NCBI GenBank assembly: GCA_903889785.1
Contig: CAISYT010000132.1
Coordinates: 1 to 7,419, forward strand
Source of the DNA: an uncultured Caulobacterales bacterium
Lineage (GTDB): Bacteria > Pseudomonadota > Alphaproteobacteria > Caulobacterales > Caulobacteraceae
DNA length: 7,419 bases
Reading direction: 5' to 3'
Below are positions 1 through 6,041 of this stretch, one piece after another. Below the pieces are notes generated by a model. The model was not told the DNA's origin. It did not search any database and saw only the letters and a list, made by a program, of their open reading frames with translations. A program made the translations under genes and the position numbers. Position 1 is the first letter of the stretch, and each line of letters opens with the position of its first letter.

Positions 1-1
1 C

Positions 2-1330
2 GCCCTGATCGGGGCTGTCCTGCTCCTCAGTGTATTTCTGGGGACCCTAGTGGCTGGTTATCAGTCGCGGGTGGCTCTGCGCGCGGAACTGGTTACCGGC
101 TTATCGGGCGGGCGCACCACCATCATCGCCGCCTTCGAAGACCTGCCTAAGTCTGATCACCCCGATCACGACCTGCAGCAGTTGGTGGCCACTTTCAACG
201 GAAACCGGCATGTGCGTGCCACCTTGATCGATCATCAGGGACGTATCGTGATGCAGTCCGAAACAGAAATGGCCGACCGGCTTGCGCCATCCTGGTTCTT
301 GAACCTGCTTGGTCGCCCGCCTATGCCGGTAGCCATCAGAACGCCGACCTCGGTTCCCGGCTATAACGCCATCGTTCTGCAACCCATTCCCGAACTCGAT
401 GCCATCATCGCCTGGCGACAGTTCACCGGGGTGCTGCTGGTGTTGACCGTGCTGACCGCCCTGGGCATCGCTCTCGTCCATTTCGTCATTGGCGCGGCGC
501 TTCGGCCTATCACTGGGCTAGCGGCCCAGTTCGAACGCATCGGGCGCGGTGACTATAGCGGCCGGGTTGCCGAGGACGGTCTAGCCGAGCTCGGCGGTCT
601 GGAACGCGGATTTAACCGCATGGCGGCCGAACTCGCCGCAACGACCGAGCGCAACCGTCTGCTAACCCATCAGCTGATGACCATCCAAGACGAGGAACGC
701 GCCGATATCGCCCGCGACCTGCATGACGAGTTCGGACCGCACCTTTTCGCGGTGAGTATGGACGCAGAGATGATCGTTGCCCTATGCGACTCTGGCCGGA
801 ATGAAGACGTGCCATCCCAAGCCCGCGCGATCCAAGGGGCAGTCGGCCACATGCAGCGTCAAGTGCGTGGACTATTGGGGCGGCTGCGTCCGGCCCATGT
901 CACCGAATTTGGCCTCCATGCCGCGGTTCTCGACCTGGTGCGGTTTTGGAGTGCGCGGCGGCCGGATATCGCCTTTGATGTCGATCTGCCGGAGGACGAT
1001 ACCAGCCTCGATGAGGTTGCCAGGGATGTTGCGTACCGGATCTTGCAGGAGGCTGTGAGCAACGCCGTGCGCCATGGCGACCCTCGGGCGATTAGTATTG
1101 TTGTCGGTGTCGACCAATCAAGACAGCTGCGGGTTTCCATCGTCGATGACGGCTCTGTTGCCACGGCCAAGACCGCCGGAGCGGGGCTCGGCCTGATCGG
1201 CATGCGCGAGCGGGTGGAAACGGTCGGCGGCCACCTAGTGTCTGGTCCCAATAAAAAACGCCCCGGCTGGACGACGCAGGCTTGGCTCCAGCTCAAGGGC
1301 ACCTGGCACCCGGCGTCAGAAGCGCAATGA
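2..1330 (+). CDS. Sensor histidine kinase, MoxY-like (5' end outside window)
   Basis: Membrane sensor kinase that should autophosphorylate on histidine and pass the phosphate to the regulator encoded next. The frame is open to the left edge. The codons before the GTG at 50 encode a hydrophobic run (ALIGAVLLLSVFLGTLVAG), so that GTG lies inside the first membrane helix and the true start is upstream. Counting the GTG at 50 as residue 1: residues 5-120 form an extracytoplasmic sensor segment of LapD/MoxY N-terminal type; about 125-150 is the second membrane helix; about 151-203 is a HAMP linker; the HisKA_3 dimerisation helices carry DEERADIARDLHDEFG with phospho-acceptor His225. The HATPase_c domain follows, with the N box around Asn338 (QEAVSNAVRHG), DDG at 366-368 and the glycine lid GAGLGLIGMRERV at 377-389. 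All key residues are present. The stop overlaps the regulator's start (ATGA), indicating translational coupling. The stimulus cannot be read from sequence. MoxY is a family resemblance and does not prove control of methanol oxidation. Confidence 0.9.
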   Translation, partial: ALIGAVLLLSVFLGTLVAGYQSRVALRAELVTGLSGGRTTIIAAFEDLPKSDHPDHDLQQLVATFNGNRHVRATLIDHQGRIVMQSETEMADRLAPSWFLNLLGRPPMPVAIRTPTSVPGYNAIVLQPIPELDAIIAWRQFTGVLLVLTVLTALGIALVHFVIGAALRPITGLAAQFERIGRGDYSGRVAEDGLAELGGLERGFNRMAAELAATTERNRLLTHQLMTIQDEERADIARDLHDEFGPHLFAVSMDAEMIVALCDSGRNEDVPSQARAIQGAVGHMQRQVRGLLGRLRPAHVTEFGLHAAVLDLVRFWSARRPDIAFDVDLPEDDTSLDEVARDVAYRILQEAVSNAVRHGDPRAISIVVGVDQSRQLRVSIVDDGSVATAKTAGAGLGLIGMRERVETVGGHLVSGPNKKRPGWTTQAWLQLKGTWHPASEAQ

Positions 1331-1941
1331 AAATCCTTCTGGTAGATGATCATGCCATTGTCCGCGCTGGCCTGCGCCGGCTGCTGGCTGTTGCTGCTGA
1401 CGCAGAGATCATAGAAGCTGCCACTGGCCGTCAGAGCATGGTACTCGCCAAGGCCATCAGCTTGGATCTGATTATCCTCGATCTGAATCTGCCGGAACTG
1501 GGCGGTATAGAGCTGATCGCTCGTCTACGCCAGATCAGTCCCGCGCCTATCCTGGTTCTTAGCATGCACTCGGAGAGCCTCTATGTGACCCGCGCGCTCG
1601 ACGCGGGGGCCCAGGGTTACGTCAGCAAGAACGCCGCACCCGAAGAACTGCTGACTGCGATCAGACGCGTCTCTGCCGGCGGACGCTATGTCGAACAGGA
1701 AATCGCCCAGGCCCTGGTGCTTCAACCTATAAGCCAACCCGTATCGCTGGCTCAACTTGCTCCACGCGATCTGGAAATCCTACGTCATCTGGCAGCCGGA
1801 AAGAGCCTGAGTGAAATCGCGGATCTTTTGGGGCTAGGCTACAAGACCGTGGCCAACAACTGTAGTCTGATTAAAACTAAACTTGGCGTTACACGCACGG
1901 CAGACCTACTGCGGCTGGCGCTCGCGGCTGGCGTGTCCTAG
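1327..1941 (+). CDS. NarL/FixJ-family response regulator, MoxX-like
   Basis: Cytoplasmic DNA-binding response regulator of 204 residues, the likely phosphorylation partner of the upstream kinase. The receiver domain spans residues 1-115, with the acidic pair Asp7/Asp8, phospho-acceptor Asp52 (LDLNLPELGG), switch Ser79 and conserved Lys101. The LuxR-type helix-turn-helix covers about 143-200 (LAPRDLEILRHLAAGKS, then SLSEIADLLGLGYKTVANN), with the TVAN and KLGV segments typical of this class. I chose the ATG at 1327 because the protein then begins directly at the receiver's first strand (MKILLVDDH) and overlaps the kinase stop by ATGA. The in-frame ATG at 1282 would add 15 residues of kinase-overlapping sequence with no counterpart in the family. 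Third-position A/T and codons such as ATA, CTA and AGA are commoner here than in the genes to the right. Target promoters are unknown. Confidence 0.92.
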   Translation: MKILLVDDHAIVRAGLRRLLAVAADAEIIEAATGRQSMVLAKAISLDLIILDLNLPELGGIELIARLRQISPAPILVLSMHSESLYVTRALDAGAQGYVSKNAAPEELLTAIRRVSAGGRYVEQEIAQALVLQPISQPVSLAQLAPRDLEILRHLAAGKSLSEIADLLGLGYKTVANNCSLIKTKLGVTRTADLLRLALAAGVS

Positions 1942-2096
1942 CCCATTGGCTGCGAACAAATCTGCCGAGTGTGTTTATAACACACAGGTCGGCGGTTCGA
2001 TCCCGCCCCTAGCCACCACCCTCCGCCCTCAAGGCTTGACCGCCGCCGCAATCGCTGGCTGGCATGGCGGTGTCGTTTTTCCGGAGTTGTCGCCAT
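1942..2096. other. Intergenic gap between regulator and TPR gene
   Basis: No credible gene lies here. The gap holds the tRNA remnant, then about 78 bases (2019-2096) of GC-rich sequence with no convincing sigma-70 promoter or terminator. It ends in a GGAG (2083-2086) ten bases before the ATG at 2097, a plausible ribosome binding site for the TPR gene. The small open frame through the tRNA remnant is a read-through artefact and not a gene. Confidence 0.6.
1969..2018 (+). other. tRNA 3'-half remnant; candidate tyrosine-recombinase attachment site
   Basis: From 1969 the sequence folds as the 3' part of a tRNA. There is an anticodon arm with stem GTGTG (1969-1973), seven-base loop TTTATAA (1974-1980) and CACAC (1981-1985). 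Variable loop AGGTC (1986-1990) follows. The T arm is GGCGG, TTCGATC, CCGCC (1991-2007). Acceptor strand CCTAGCC (2008-2014), discriminator A (2015) and encoded CCA (2016-2018) complete it. The matching 5' acceptor strand (GGCTAGG) and a D arm are absent: the sequence before 1969 is the regulator's end plus about 27 unrelated bases. Read literally the anticodon is TAT, but if the loop was the crossover site it may come from an incoming element, so the isoacceptor is uncertain (Met, or an Ile type). Known: tyrosine integrases often recombine at tRNA anticodon or T arms and leave such a 3' duplicate at the far end of the element. Inferred: this marks the right end of an integrated element lying to the left. 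Confidence 0.7.
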
Positions 2097-3965
2097 ATGG
2101 CTAAGCCTGAGTCCGTCAACGCCCTGCTCGACGCCGGTATGGCCGAGCAGCAGGCCGGGCGGACGGCGCAGGCCCGCCTGTTGTTTGAAAAGGCACTGCG
2201 CGCCGATCCGCGCCATTCCGGTGCCCTGCATCTGCTGTCGATGCTCTGCCTTCAGGACGGGGCGTTCGAGCAGGGCCTGCAATTGATCCGCCGCAACATC
2301 GCCTATCACCCCGACGATGGCGGCGCGTACAACAACCTTGGCAACGCCCTGTCCTGGGCGGATCGGCCCGCCGAGGCGATCGAGGCCTATACGCGGTCTA
2401 TCGCCCTGCGCCCGGGCCACGCTTCTGCCTATGTGCACCGTGGCATGGCCTATGGCGCGCTTGGACAGTTAGAAGACGAGGCTGCTGATTACAAGGCCGC
2501 CTTGGCTATAGACGGGCGTTATCCCGGCGCTTGGAAACGGCTTGGCCAGACCCTGCATGATCAACACCGCTGGCTGGAAGCTCTGGGGGCCTTTGAGCAG
2601 GCGCTGACCTTGGGGCAACAGACGGCCGAACTGTGGTTCGGTCGAGCGAATTGCCTGCGCAAACTGAACCAAGACCAGGAGGCGTTGCAGGATTTCGAGC
2701 GCGCCCTGGCGCTGGAGCCTCGGTCAATTGCTGCCCTGATGGGCCGCAGCCTCACCCTGATCGGTCTGCGTCGTCCCGCCGAGGCCCTGGCCGGCCTGGA
2801 CCAGGCGATAGCCCTGCAGCCTCAGTCGGTCGATATGTACACGGCGCGCGGCAACGCCCTGATGGATCTGCGCCGCTTCGACGACGCCATGCTCGACTTC
2901 GACCGCGTGCTCCAGATCGCGCCGGACTATGCCCGTGGCTGGTCTAACCGAGGCACTGTCTGGCAAGACATGGGCCAGCTCGATAAGGCCATGGCCGATC
3001 AGCTCAGGGCCATCGCCCTCGATCCTCATGACGCCGAAGCCCAGCTCAACCTGGCCTTCTGCCGACTGCTACAGGGCGACTATGTGCAAGGATTTCGGCA
3101 GGCTGAAATTCGCTGGAGCACCGCCCAGGGCCGTGCCCGCAGCCGCAACCTGCCTCAGCCGCTATGGCTGGGTGATGCCGATCTGGCTGGAAAATCGATC
3201 CTGCTCTATCCGGACCAGGGCTTTGGCGACACCCTGCAGTTCTGCCGTTACGCCCCAATGGTCGCTGCCCGTGGCGCACGGGTGATGTTGCAGGCCCAGC
3301 CAGCCTTGCTGCGCTTACTCACCGGCCTGGAGGGTGTCGAGCATCTGGGCGATTGGGATGGCAGCACCACCCCGCCGTTTGATCTACAGTGCCCCCTGGC
3401 CAGCTTGCCGGTGGCGTTCGGCACGACGCTGCAAACCATACCGCCGGCCCCCTGCCTGCCCATTCCGCAGGTCCAGGCCCAGGACTGGGCCGAGGCGCTT
3501 GGGCCACGCAAGGCCCGCCGCATCGGCCTGGCCTGGAGCGGCAATCGCGACAATCGGTTCAACGTCAACCGCATCGTGCCGCAGGACGGCCTGCTGGACG
3601 CCATGCCGCCCGGCGTGGAGTTGTACAACCTGCAGGTCGAGATCGAGCCGCACGAAGAGATGGCGCTTGAACGGGCCGGTGTGCTGCGTCCCGATCACCA
3701 CATCGTCGATTTTGCCGACACCGCCGGCCTGCTGGCCAACCTTGACCTCGTCGTGAGCGTGGATACCTCGATCGTCCACCTGGCCGGTGCCCTCGGCCTG
3801 CCGGCCTGGGTCATGCTGGCCCATGCGCCCGACTGGCGCTGGGGGCTTAGTGGAGAAAACTGCGCCTGGTATTCCAGCCTGCGCCTGCTGCGCCAGGACC
3901 GGCCCGCGGACTGGAGCGGTGTGCTGGCGAAACTCAAGTCCGACCTTGCGGCCTGGGCGAGCTAG
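2097..3965 (+). CDS. TPR protein with C-terminal glycosyltransferase-like domain
   Basis: Protein of 622 residues with no signal peptide or membrane segment, so probably cytoplasmic. Residues about 8-313 are nine tandem TPR units of exactly 34 residues: the turn prolines or equivalents fall at 38, 72, 106, 140 (Gly), 174 (Gln), 208, 242, 276 and 310, and a partial tenth unit follows. TPR arrays bind partner proteins or peptides. Residues about 366-615 resemble the GT9/heptosyltransferase-like GT-B domain often found fused to TPRs in proteobacteria, with YPDQGFGDTLQFCRY (371-385), GLAWSGN (477-483) and VDTSIVHLAGALG (555-567). Sugar donor and acceptor cannot be inferred, and catalytic activity is unproven. 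Start: the ATG at 2097 has a GGAG upstream, whereas the in-frame ATG at 2064 lacks a Shine-Dalgarno and would add 11 residues outside the repeat register. It is followed by a 51-base gap before queC, so it may share a transcript with the que genes without an obvious functional link. Confidence 0.85.
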   Translation: MAKPESVNALLDAGMAEQQAGRTAQARLLFEKALRADPRHSGALHLLSMLCLQDGAFEQGLQLIRRNIAYHPDDGGAYNNLGNALSWADRPAEAIEAYTRSIALRPGHASAYVHRGMAYGALGQLEDEAADYKAALAIDGRYPGAWKRLGQTLHDQHRWLEALGAFEQALTLGQQTAELWFGRANCLRKLNQDQEALQDFERALALEPRSIAALMGRSLTLIGLRRPAEALAGLDQAIALQPQSVDMYTARGNALMDLRRFDDAMLDFDRVLQIAPDYARGWSNRGTVWQDMGQLDKAMADQLRAIALDPHDAEAQLNLAFCRLLQGDYVQGFRQAEIRWSTAQGRARSRNLPQPLWLGDADLAGKSILLYPDQGFGDTLQFCRYAPMVAARGARVMLQAQPALLRLLTGLEGVEHLGDWDGSTTPPFDLQCPLASLPVAFGTTLQTIPPAPCLPIPQVQAQDWAEALGPRKARRIGLAWSGNRDNRFNVNRIVPQDGLLDAMPPGVELYNLQVEIEPHEEMALERAGVLRPDHHIVDFADTAGLLANLDLVVSVDTSIVHLAGALGLPAWVMLAHAPDWRWGLSGENCAWYSSLRLLRQDRPADWSGVLAKLKSDLAAWAS

Positions 3966-4016
3966 TGCCCGCGCCGCAAGGTTCCCGCGCCTAGGCTGGT
4001 CGTGTAGAACACCCCG

Positions 4017-4739
4017 ATGCACACCGATCCGACCAGTCTGGTCCTGTTCTCCGGCGGACAGGATTCTACCGTCTGCCTCGCCGTGGCCCTGGCGCGTGGC
4101 GATCGGGTGGAGACCTGCGGCTTTGACTATGGCCAGCGCCATGTCATCGAGATGGAAGCGCGGCGCACCGTGCGTGCGGCGATTATCGCCGCCTTCCCGC
4201 AATGGGCCTCTCGCCTGTGCGAGGATCACAGGCTGGAGATGCGAGGCTTTGGGGCCGTCGCCCAGTCTGCCTTGACCGCCGACCGCGCCATCGAGATGAC
4301 ATCGCGCGGCCTGCCTTCCACCTTCGTGCCGGGGCGCAATCTGGTGTTCTTCAACTTCGCCGCCGCCCTGGCCGACCGGCGCGGCCTCACCCACCTGGTC
4401 GGCGGCATGTGCGAGACGGACTACTCCGGCTATCCCGACTGCCGACGCGATACCTTGGATGCGCTGGAAAAGGCGCTCAACCTGGGCATGGAGCGCAACT
4501 TCGTCATCGATACCCCGCTGATGAAGCTGACCAAGGCGCAGACCTGGGCGCTCGCCAAGGGTCTGGGGGGCGAAACCCTGGTCGAGATCATCCGGCGCGA
4601 TACCCACACCTGCTACCTGGGAACGCGCGGCGAACTGCACGCTTGGGGCCACGGATGCGGAACCTGCCCGGCCTGCGACCTGCGCCGCAGGGGCTGGGAC
4701 GAATGGGTCGCCTCGGGGCAGCCGGCGCTCAATCCATGA
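4017..4739 (+). CDS. queC: 7-cyano-7-deazaguanine (preQ0) synthase QueC
   Basis: Cytoplasmic ATP-dependent enzyme that converts 7-carboxy-7-deazaguanine and ammonia to preQ0, the last step before the queuosine (or deazapurine DNA modification) branches. The 240 residues are close to the usual family length. The PP-loop ATP-pyrophosphatase motif SGGQDST is at residues 12-18 and FDYGQRH follows near 37-43. The segment GGMCETDYSGYPDCR is also typical of the family. A C-terminal zinc site is visible as Cys199, Cys214, Cys217 and Cys220 (the last three in CGTCPAC). The ATG at 4017 places the ATP motif at the expected distance from the N terminus; its Shine-Dalgarno is poor. The stop overlaps the queE start by ATGA, so the two are probably translationally coupled. 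All expected functional residues are present. Confidence 0.96.
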   Translation: MHTDPTSLVLFSGGQDSTVCLAVALARGDRVETCGFDYGQRHVIEMEARRTVRAAIIAAFPQWASRLCEDHRLEMRGFGAVAQSALTADRAIEMTSRGLPSTFVPGRNLVFFNFAAALADRRGLTHLVGGMCETDYSGYPDCRRDTLDALEKALNLGMERNFVIDTPLMKLTKAQTWALAKGLGGETLVEIIRRDTHTCYLGTRGELHAWGHGCGTCPACDLRRRGWDEWVASGQPALNP

Positions 4740-5368
4740 CCTATTCGGTGAAGGAAATTTTCCTGACCCTGCAGGGCGAGGGCGGTCAGGCTGGACGGGC
4801 GGCAGTGTTCTGTCGCTTTACCGGCTGTAATCTCTGGACCGGGCGTGAACAGGACCGTGCCGCGGCCATCTGCAATTTCTGCGACACGGATTTTATCGGT
4901 ACCGACGGGCAGGGCGGCGGCAAGTTCGCTGATGCCGACGCGCTGGCAGATGCTGTGCTGGCCGCCTGGACCGGTGGCGCGGGTGAGCGGCTGGTGATCT
5001 GCACGGGCGGTGAGCCGCTGTTGCAGCTGGACGCAGCGCTTGTTGCCGCATTCAAGGCGCGTGGTTTTGCAATCGCCGTAGAGACCAATGGCACGCAAAT
5101 CCCACCATCAGGGATCGACTGGTTGTGTGTCAGCCCCAAGGCAAATGCGGCGGTCTTGGTCGGCGGCGGCCAGGAATTAAAGCTGGTCTACCCCCAAGCG
5201 GGCGTCGATCCGGCGGCCTTCGAGGGCCTGGATTTCGAACGGTTCTATCTGCAGCCGATGGACGGCCCCGCGCGCGAGGCCAACACGGCCGCAGCGGTTG
5301 CCTATTGCCTTACCCACCCTCGTTGGCGTTTAAGCCTGCAGACGCATAAATATCTGGGCCTGCCCTGA
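4736..5368 (+). CDS. queE: 7-carboxy-7-deazaguanine synthase QueE
   Basis: Radical SAM enzyme that contracts 6-carboxy-5,6,7,8-tetrahydropterin to 7-carboxy-7-deazaguanine, the step between QueD and QueC. It has 210 residues. The [4Fe-4S] cluster cysteines are Cys31, Cys46 and Cys49, with the C-x14-C-x2-C spacing characteristic of the Burkholderia-type QueE clade rather than the standard C-x3-C-x2-C. The stretch CRFTGCNLW before the cluster and CDTDF after it are hallmark segments. Further motifs are the SAM-contacting GGEP (91-94), ETNGTQ (116-121), SPKA (133-136), QPMDG (173-177) and the C-terminal QTHKYLGLP. The start at 4736 is fixed by the ATGA overlap with queC and by the typical N terminus (YSVKEIFLTLQGEG). 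The same frame is open far upstream, but that part is out of register with any family and lies over queC. Confidence 0.96.
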   Translation: MTYSVKEIFLTLQGEGGQAGRAAVFCRFTGCNLWTGREQDRAAAICNFCDTDFIGTDGQGGGKFADADALADAVLAAWTGGAGERLVICTGGEPLLQLDAALVAAFKARGFAIAVETNGTQIPPSGIDWLCVSPKANAAVLVGGGQELKLVYPQAGVDPAAFEGLDFERFYLQPMDGPAREANTAAAVAYCLTHPRWRLSLQTHKYLGLP

Positions 5369-5390
5369 GGACTTAAAGCCTCCCAGGCCC
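5356..5390 (+). other. Inverted repeat spanning the queE end and queE-queD gap
   Basis: Perfect seven-base arms GGGCCTG (5356-5362) and CAGGCCC (5384-5390) enclose a second inner pair, GAGG (5367-5370) and CCTC (5379-5382), around the loop ACTTAAAG. The queE stop lies inside the hairpin. No T-tract follows, so it is not a canonical intrinsic terminator. It could be a processing, attenuation or RNA-stability hairpin separating queD from queCE, or chance in GC-rich DNA. Confidence 0.4.
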
Positions 5391-5410
5391 CCCCGATCAA
5401 AAGACCTTAA

Positions 5411-5782
5411 ATGTCCGAACCTATTTTCGAGATCACGAAGGCCGCAGCCTTCGACGCCGCCCATTTCCTGGAAGAGGGGCCGCCAGAGCACCGCTACCGG
5501 CGCATGCACGGCCATTCATTCCGCGTCGAAGCCAGTGTGCGCGGCACGCGGGCACCCGGCGACGCCTGGGTTGCAGACCTTGCCACCCTCGACTCCGCCC
5601 TCAGCGCCGCAGCGGCCGAACTGGATCATGGCCTGTTGAACGACAAACCAGGGCTGGATCGGCCGACGCTTGAGCAACTCTGCCTGCATTTCGCCGCCAA
5701 GCTGACGCCGGCGTTTCCGCACCTGTCGAAGGTCGTGGTCAGCCGGCCGACCATTGGCGAGACCTGCACCCTGCAACTCTAG
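5411..5782 (+). CDS. queD: 6-carboxytetrahydropterin synthase family protein QueD
   Basis: Member of the QueD/6-pyruvoyltetrahydropterin synthase (T-fold, COG0720) family. In queuosine synthesis QueD converts dihydroneopterin triphosphate to 6-carboxytetrahydropterin, the substrate of QueE. It has 123 residues, typical length. The zinc ligands are His18 (FDAAH), His33 and His35 (MHGHSF). LDHGLLND (71-78) supplies the conserved Asp72/His73 pair, and Glu117 in GETC is the pterin-anchoring glutamate. Oddity: in E. coli QueD the catalytic cysteine lies four residues before HGH (HKCGRLHGH), while here that position is Tyr29 (HRYRRMHGH). Other cysteines are only Cys91 and Cys119. The start at 5411 gives a family-like N terminus, though no strong Shine-Dalgarno is visible. 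It lies 42 bases after queE on the same strand, which supports a role in preQ0 synthesis despite the missing cysteine. Confidence 0.9.
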   Translation: MSEPIFEITKAAAFDAAHFLEEGPPEHRYRRMHGHSFRVEASVRGTRAPGDAWVADLATLDSALSAAAAELDHGLLNDKPGLDRPTLEQLCLHFAAKLTPAFPHLSKVVVSRPTIGETCTLQL

Positions 5783-5784
5783 AC

Positions 5785-5808
5785 CGCGCCATGGCTCAGC
5801 GCGCTTTA
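5785..5808 (+). terminator. Weak hairpin after queD, possible terminator
   Basis: CGCGC (5785-5789) and GCGCG (5799-5803) form a five-pair all-GC stem around a nine-base loop, followed by CTTTATCTGTTT. The stem is short and the T-tract interrupted, so this is only a candidate. It sits where a terminator is expected, in the 13-base gap between the convergent stops, and overlaps the last codons of the minus-strand lipoprotein gene. Confidence 0.3.
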
Positions 5809-5996
5809 TCTGTTTGGCTGTCGCCTGGGATAATGGCCTTGCCGACCGCCACGGTGCCCTTGGCTGCCGCGCCGATAACCGCACCGGTCACACCGATGGC
5901 CGTTCCCGCCACCGTGCCGACCGCCATGGCGATACAGCCCTGAGCGCTCAGCGCCACAGCGGACAGAAGGACGATCAGGGCAAGCTTGCGCGTCAT
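5796..5996 (-). CDS. Small Gly/Ala-rich putative lipoprotein
   Basis: Predicted 66-residue exported protein of unknown function. The N terminus is a textbook signal sequence: MTRK, a hydrophobic core LALIVLLSAVALS, then AQGC with Cys21 as the candidate lipidated residue. The -2 Gln makes this an imperfect lipobox, so a short secreted or inner-membrane protein is the alternative. Residues 22-57 are a glycine/alanine/valine-rich stretch with repeated small-xxx-small spacing that could pack as a membrane-embedded hairpin. The end is polar (IPGDSQTDKAR). I chose the ATG at 5996 over an in-frame TTG at 6014, because the ATG places the basic residues directly before the hydrophobic core. It is the last gene of the minus-strand set, 45 bases after the pirin stop, and its stop is 13 bases from that of convergent queD. 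Small proteins of this style are common in alphaproteobacteria, but I cannot assign a family. Confidence 0.65.
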   Translation of the reverse strand: MTRKLALIVLLSAVALSAQGCIAMAVGTVAGTAIGVTGAVIGAAAKGTVAVGKAIIPGDSQTDKAR

Positions 5997-6014
5997 TTTA
6001 TCAGCATGGTCCAA

Positions 6015-6033
6015 AGCCTGGAGCGTTCAGGCT
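6015..6033 (-). other. Hairpin between pirin and lipoprotein genes
   Basis: AGCCTG and CAGGCT form a six-pair stem around a seven-base loop just after the pirin stop, read on the minus strand. The following bases (TTGG) are not a proper T-tract. It may reduce read-through from the pirin gene or set an RNA 3' end, and may also be incidental. Confidence 0.3.
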
Positions 6034-6041
6034 CAAGCGGT

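Noticed and set aside
50..52. GTG at 50 as the kinase start
   Set aside because: The upstream in-frame codons encode a clear membrane helix, so this GTG is internal and the gene begins outside the window.
1948..2018. Complete but short tRNA starting at GGCTGCG
   Set aside because: GGCTGCG pairs only imperfectly with the acceptor 3' strand and leaves just 11 bases for the D arm, too few for a bacterial tRNA.
2064..2066. ATG at 2064 as the TPR protein start
   Set aside because: No Shine-Dalgarno precedes it, whereas the ATG at 2097 has GGAG upstream and begins close to the first repeat.
1883..2104. Open frame of 73 codons running through the tRNA remnant
   Set aside because: Its middle (VGGSIPPLAT) is the translation of a tRNA T arm and acceptor end, a well-known annotation artefact; it also overlaps the regulator and the TPR start.
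3966..4016. preQ1 riboswitch ahead of queC
   Set aside because: A short AAGGTTC and an ACACCCC are present, but the pairing pattern, the A-rich loop and the conserved tail of the known preQ1 classes are not.
3384..4652. Minus-strand open frame of 422 codons opposite the TPR gene and queC
   Set aside because: It lies antisense to two genes with clear family motifs and shows no recognisable domain; long antisense frames are expected in GC-rich coding DNA.
4202..4735. N-terminal extension of QueE by 178 residues
   Set aside because: This part lies out of frame over queC, while QueE homologues begin at the segment encoded from 4736.
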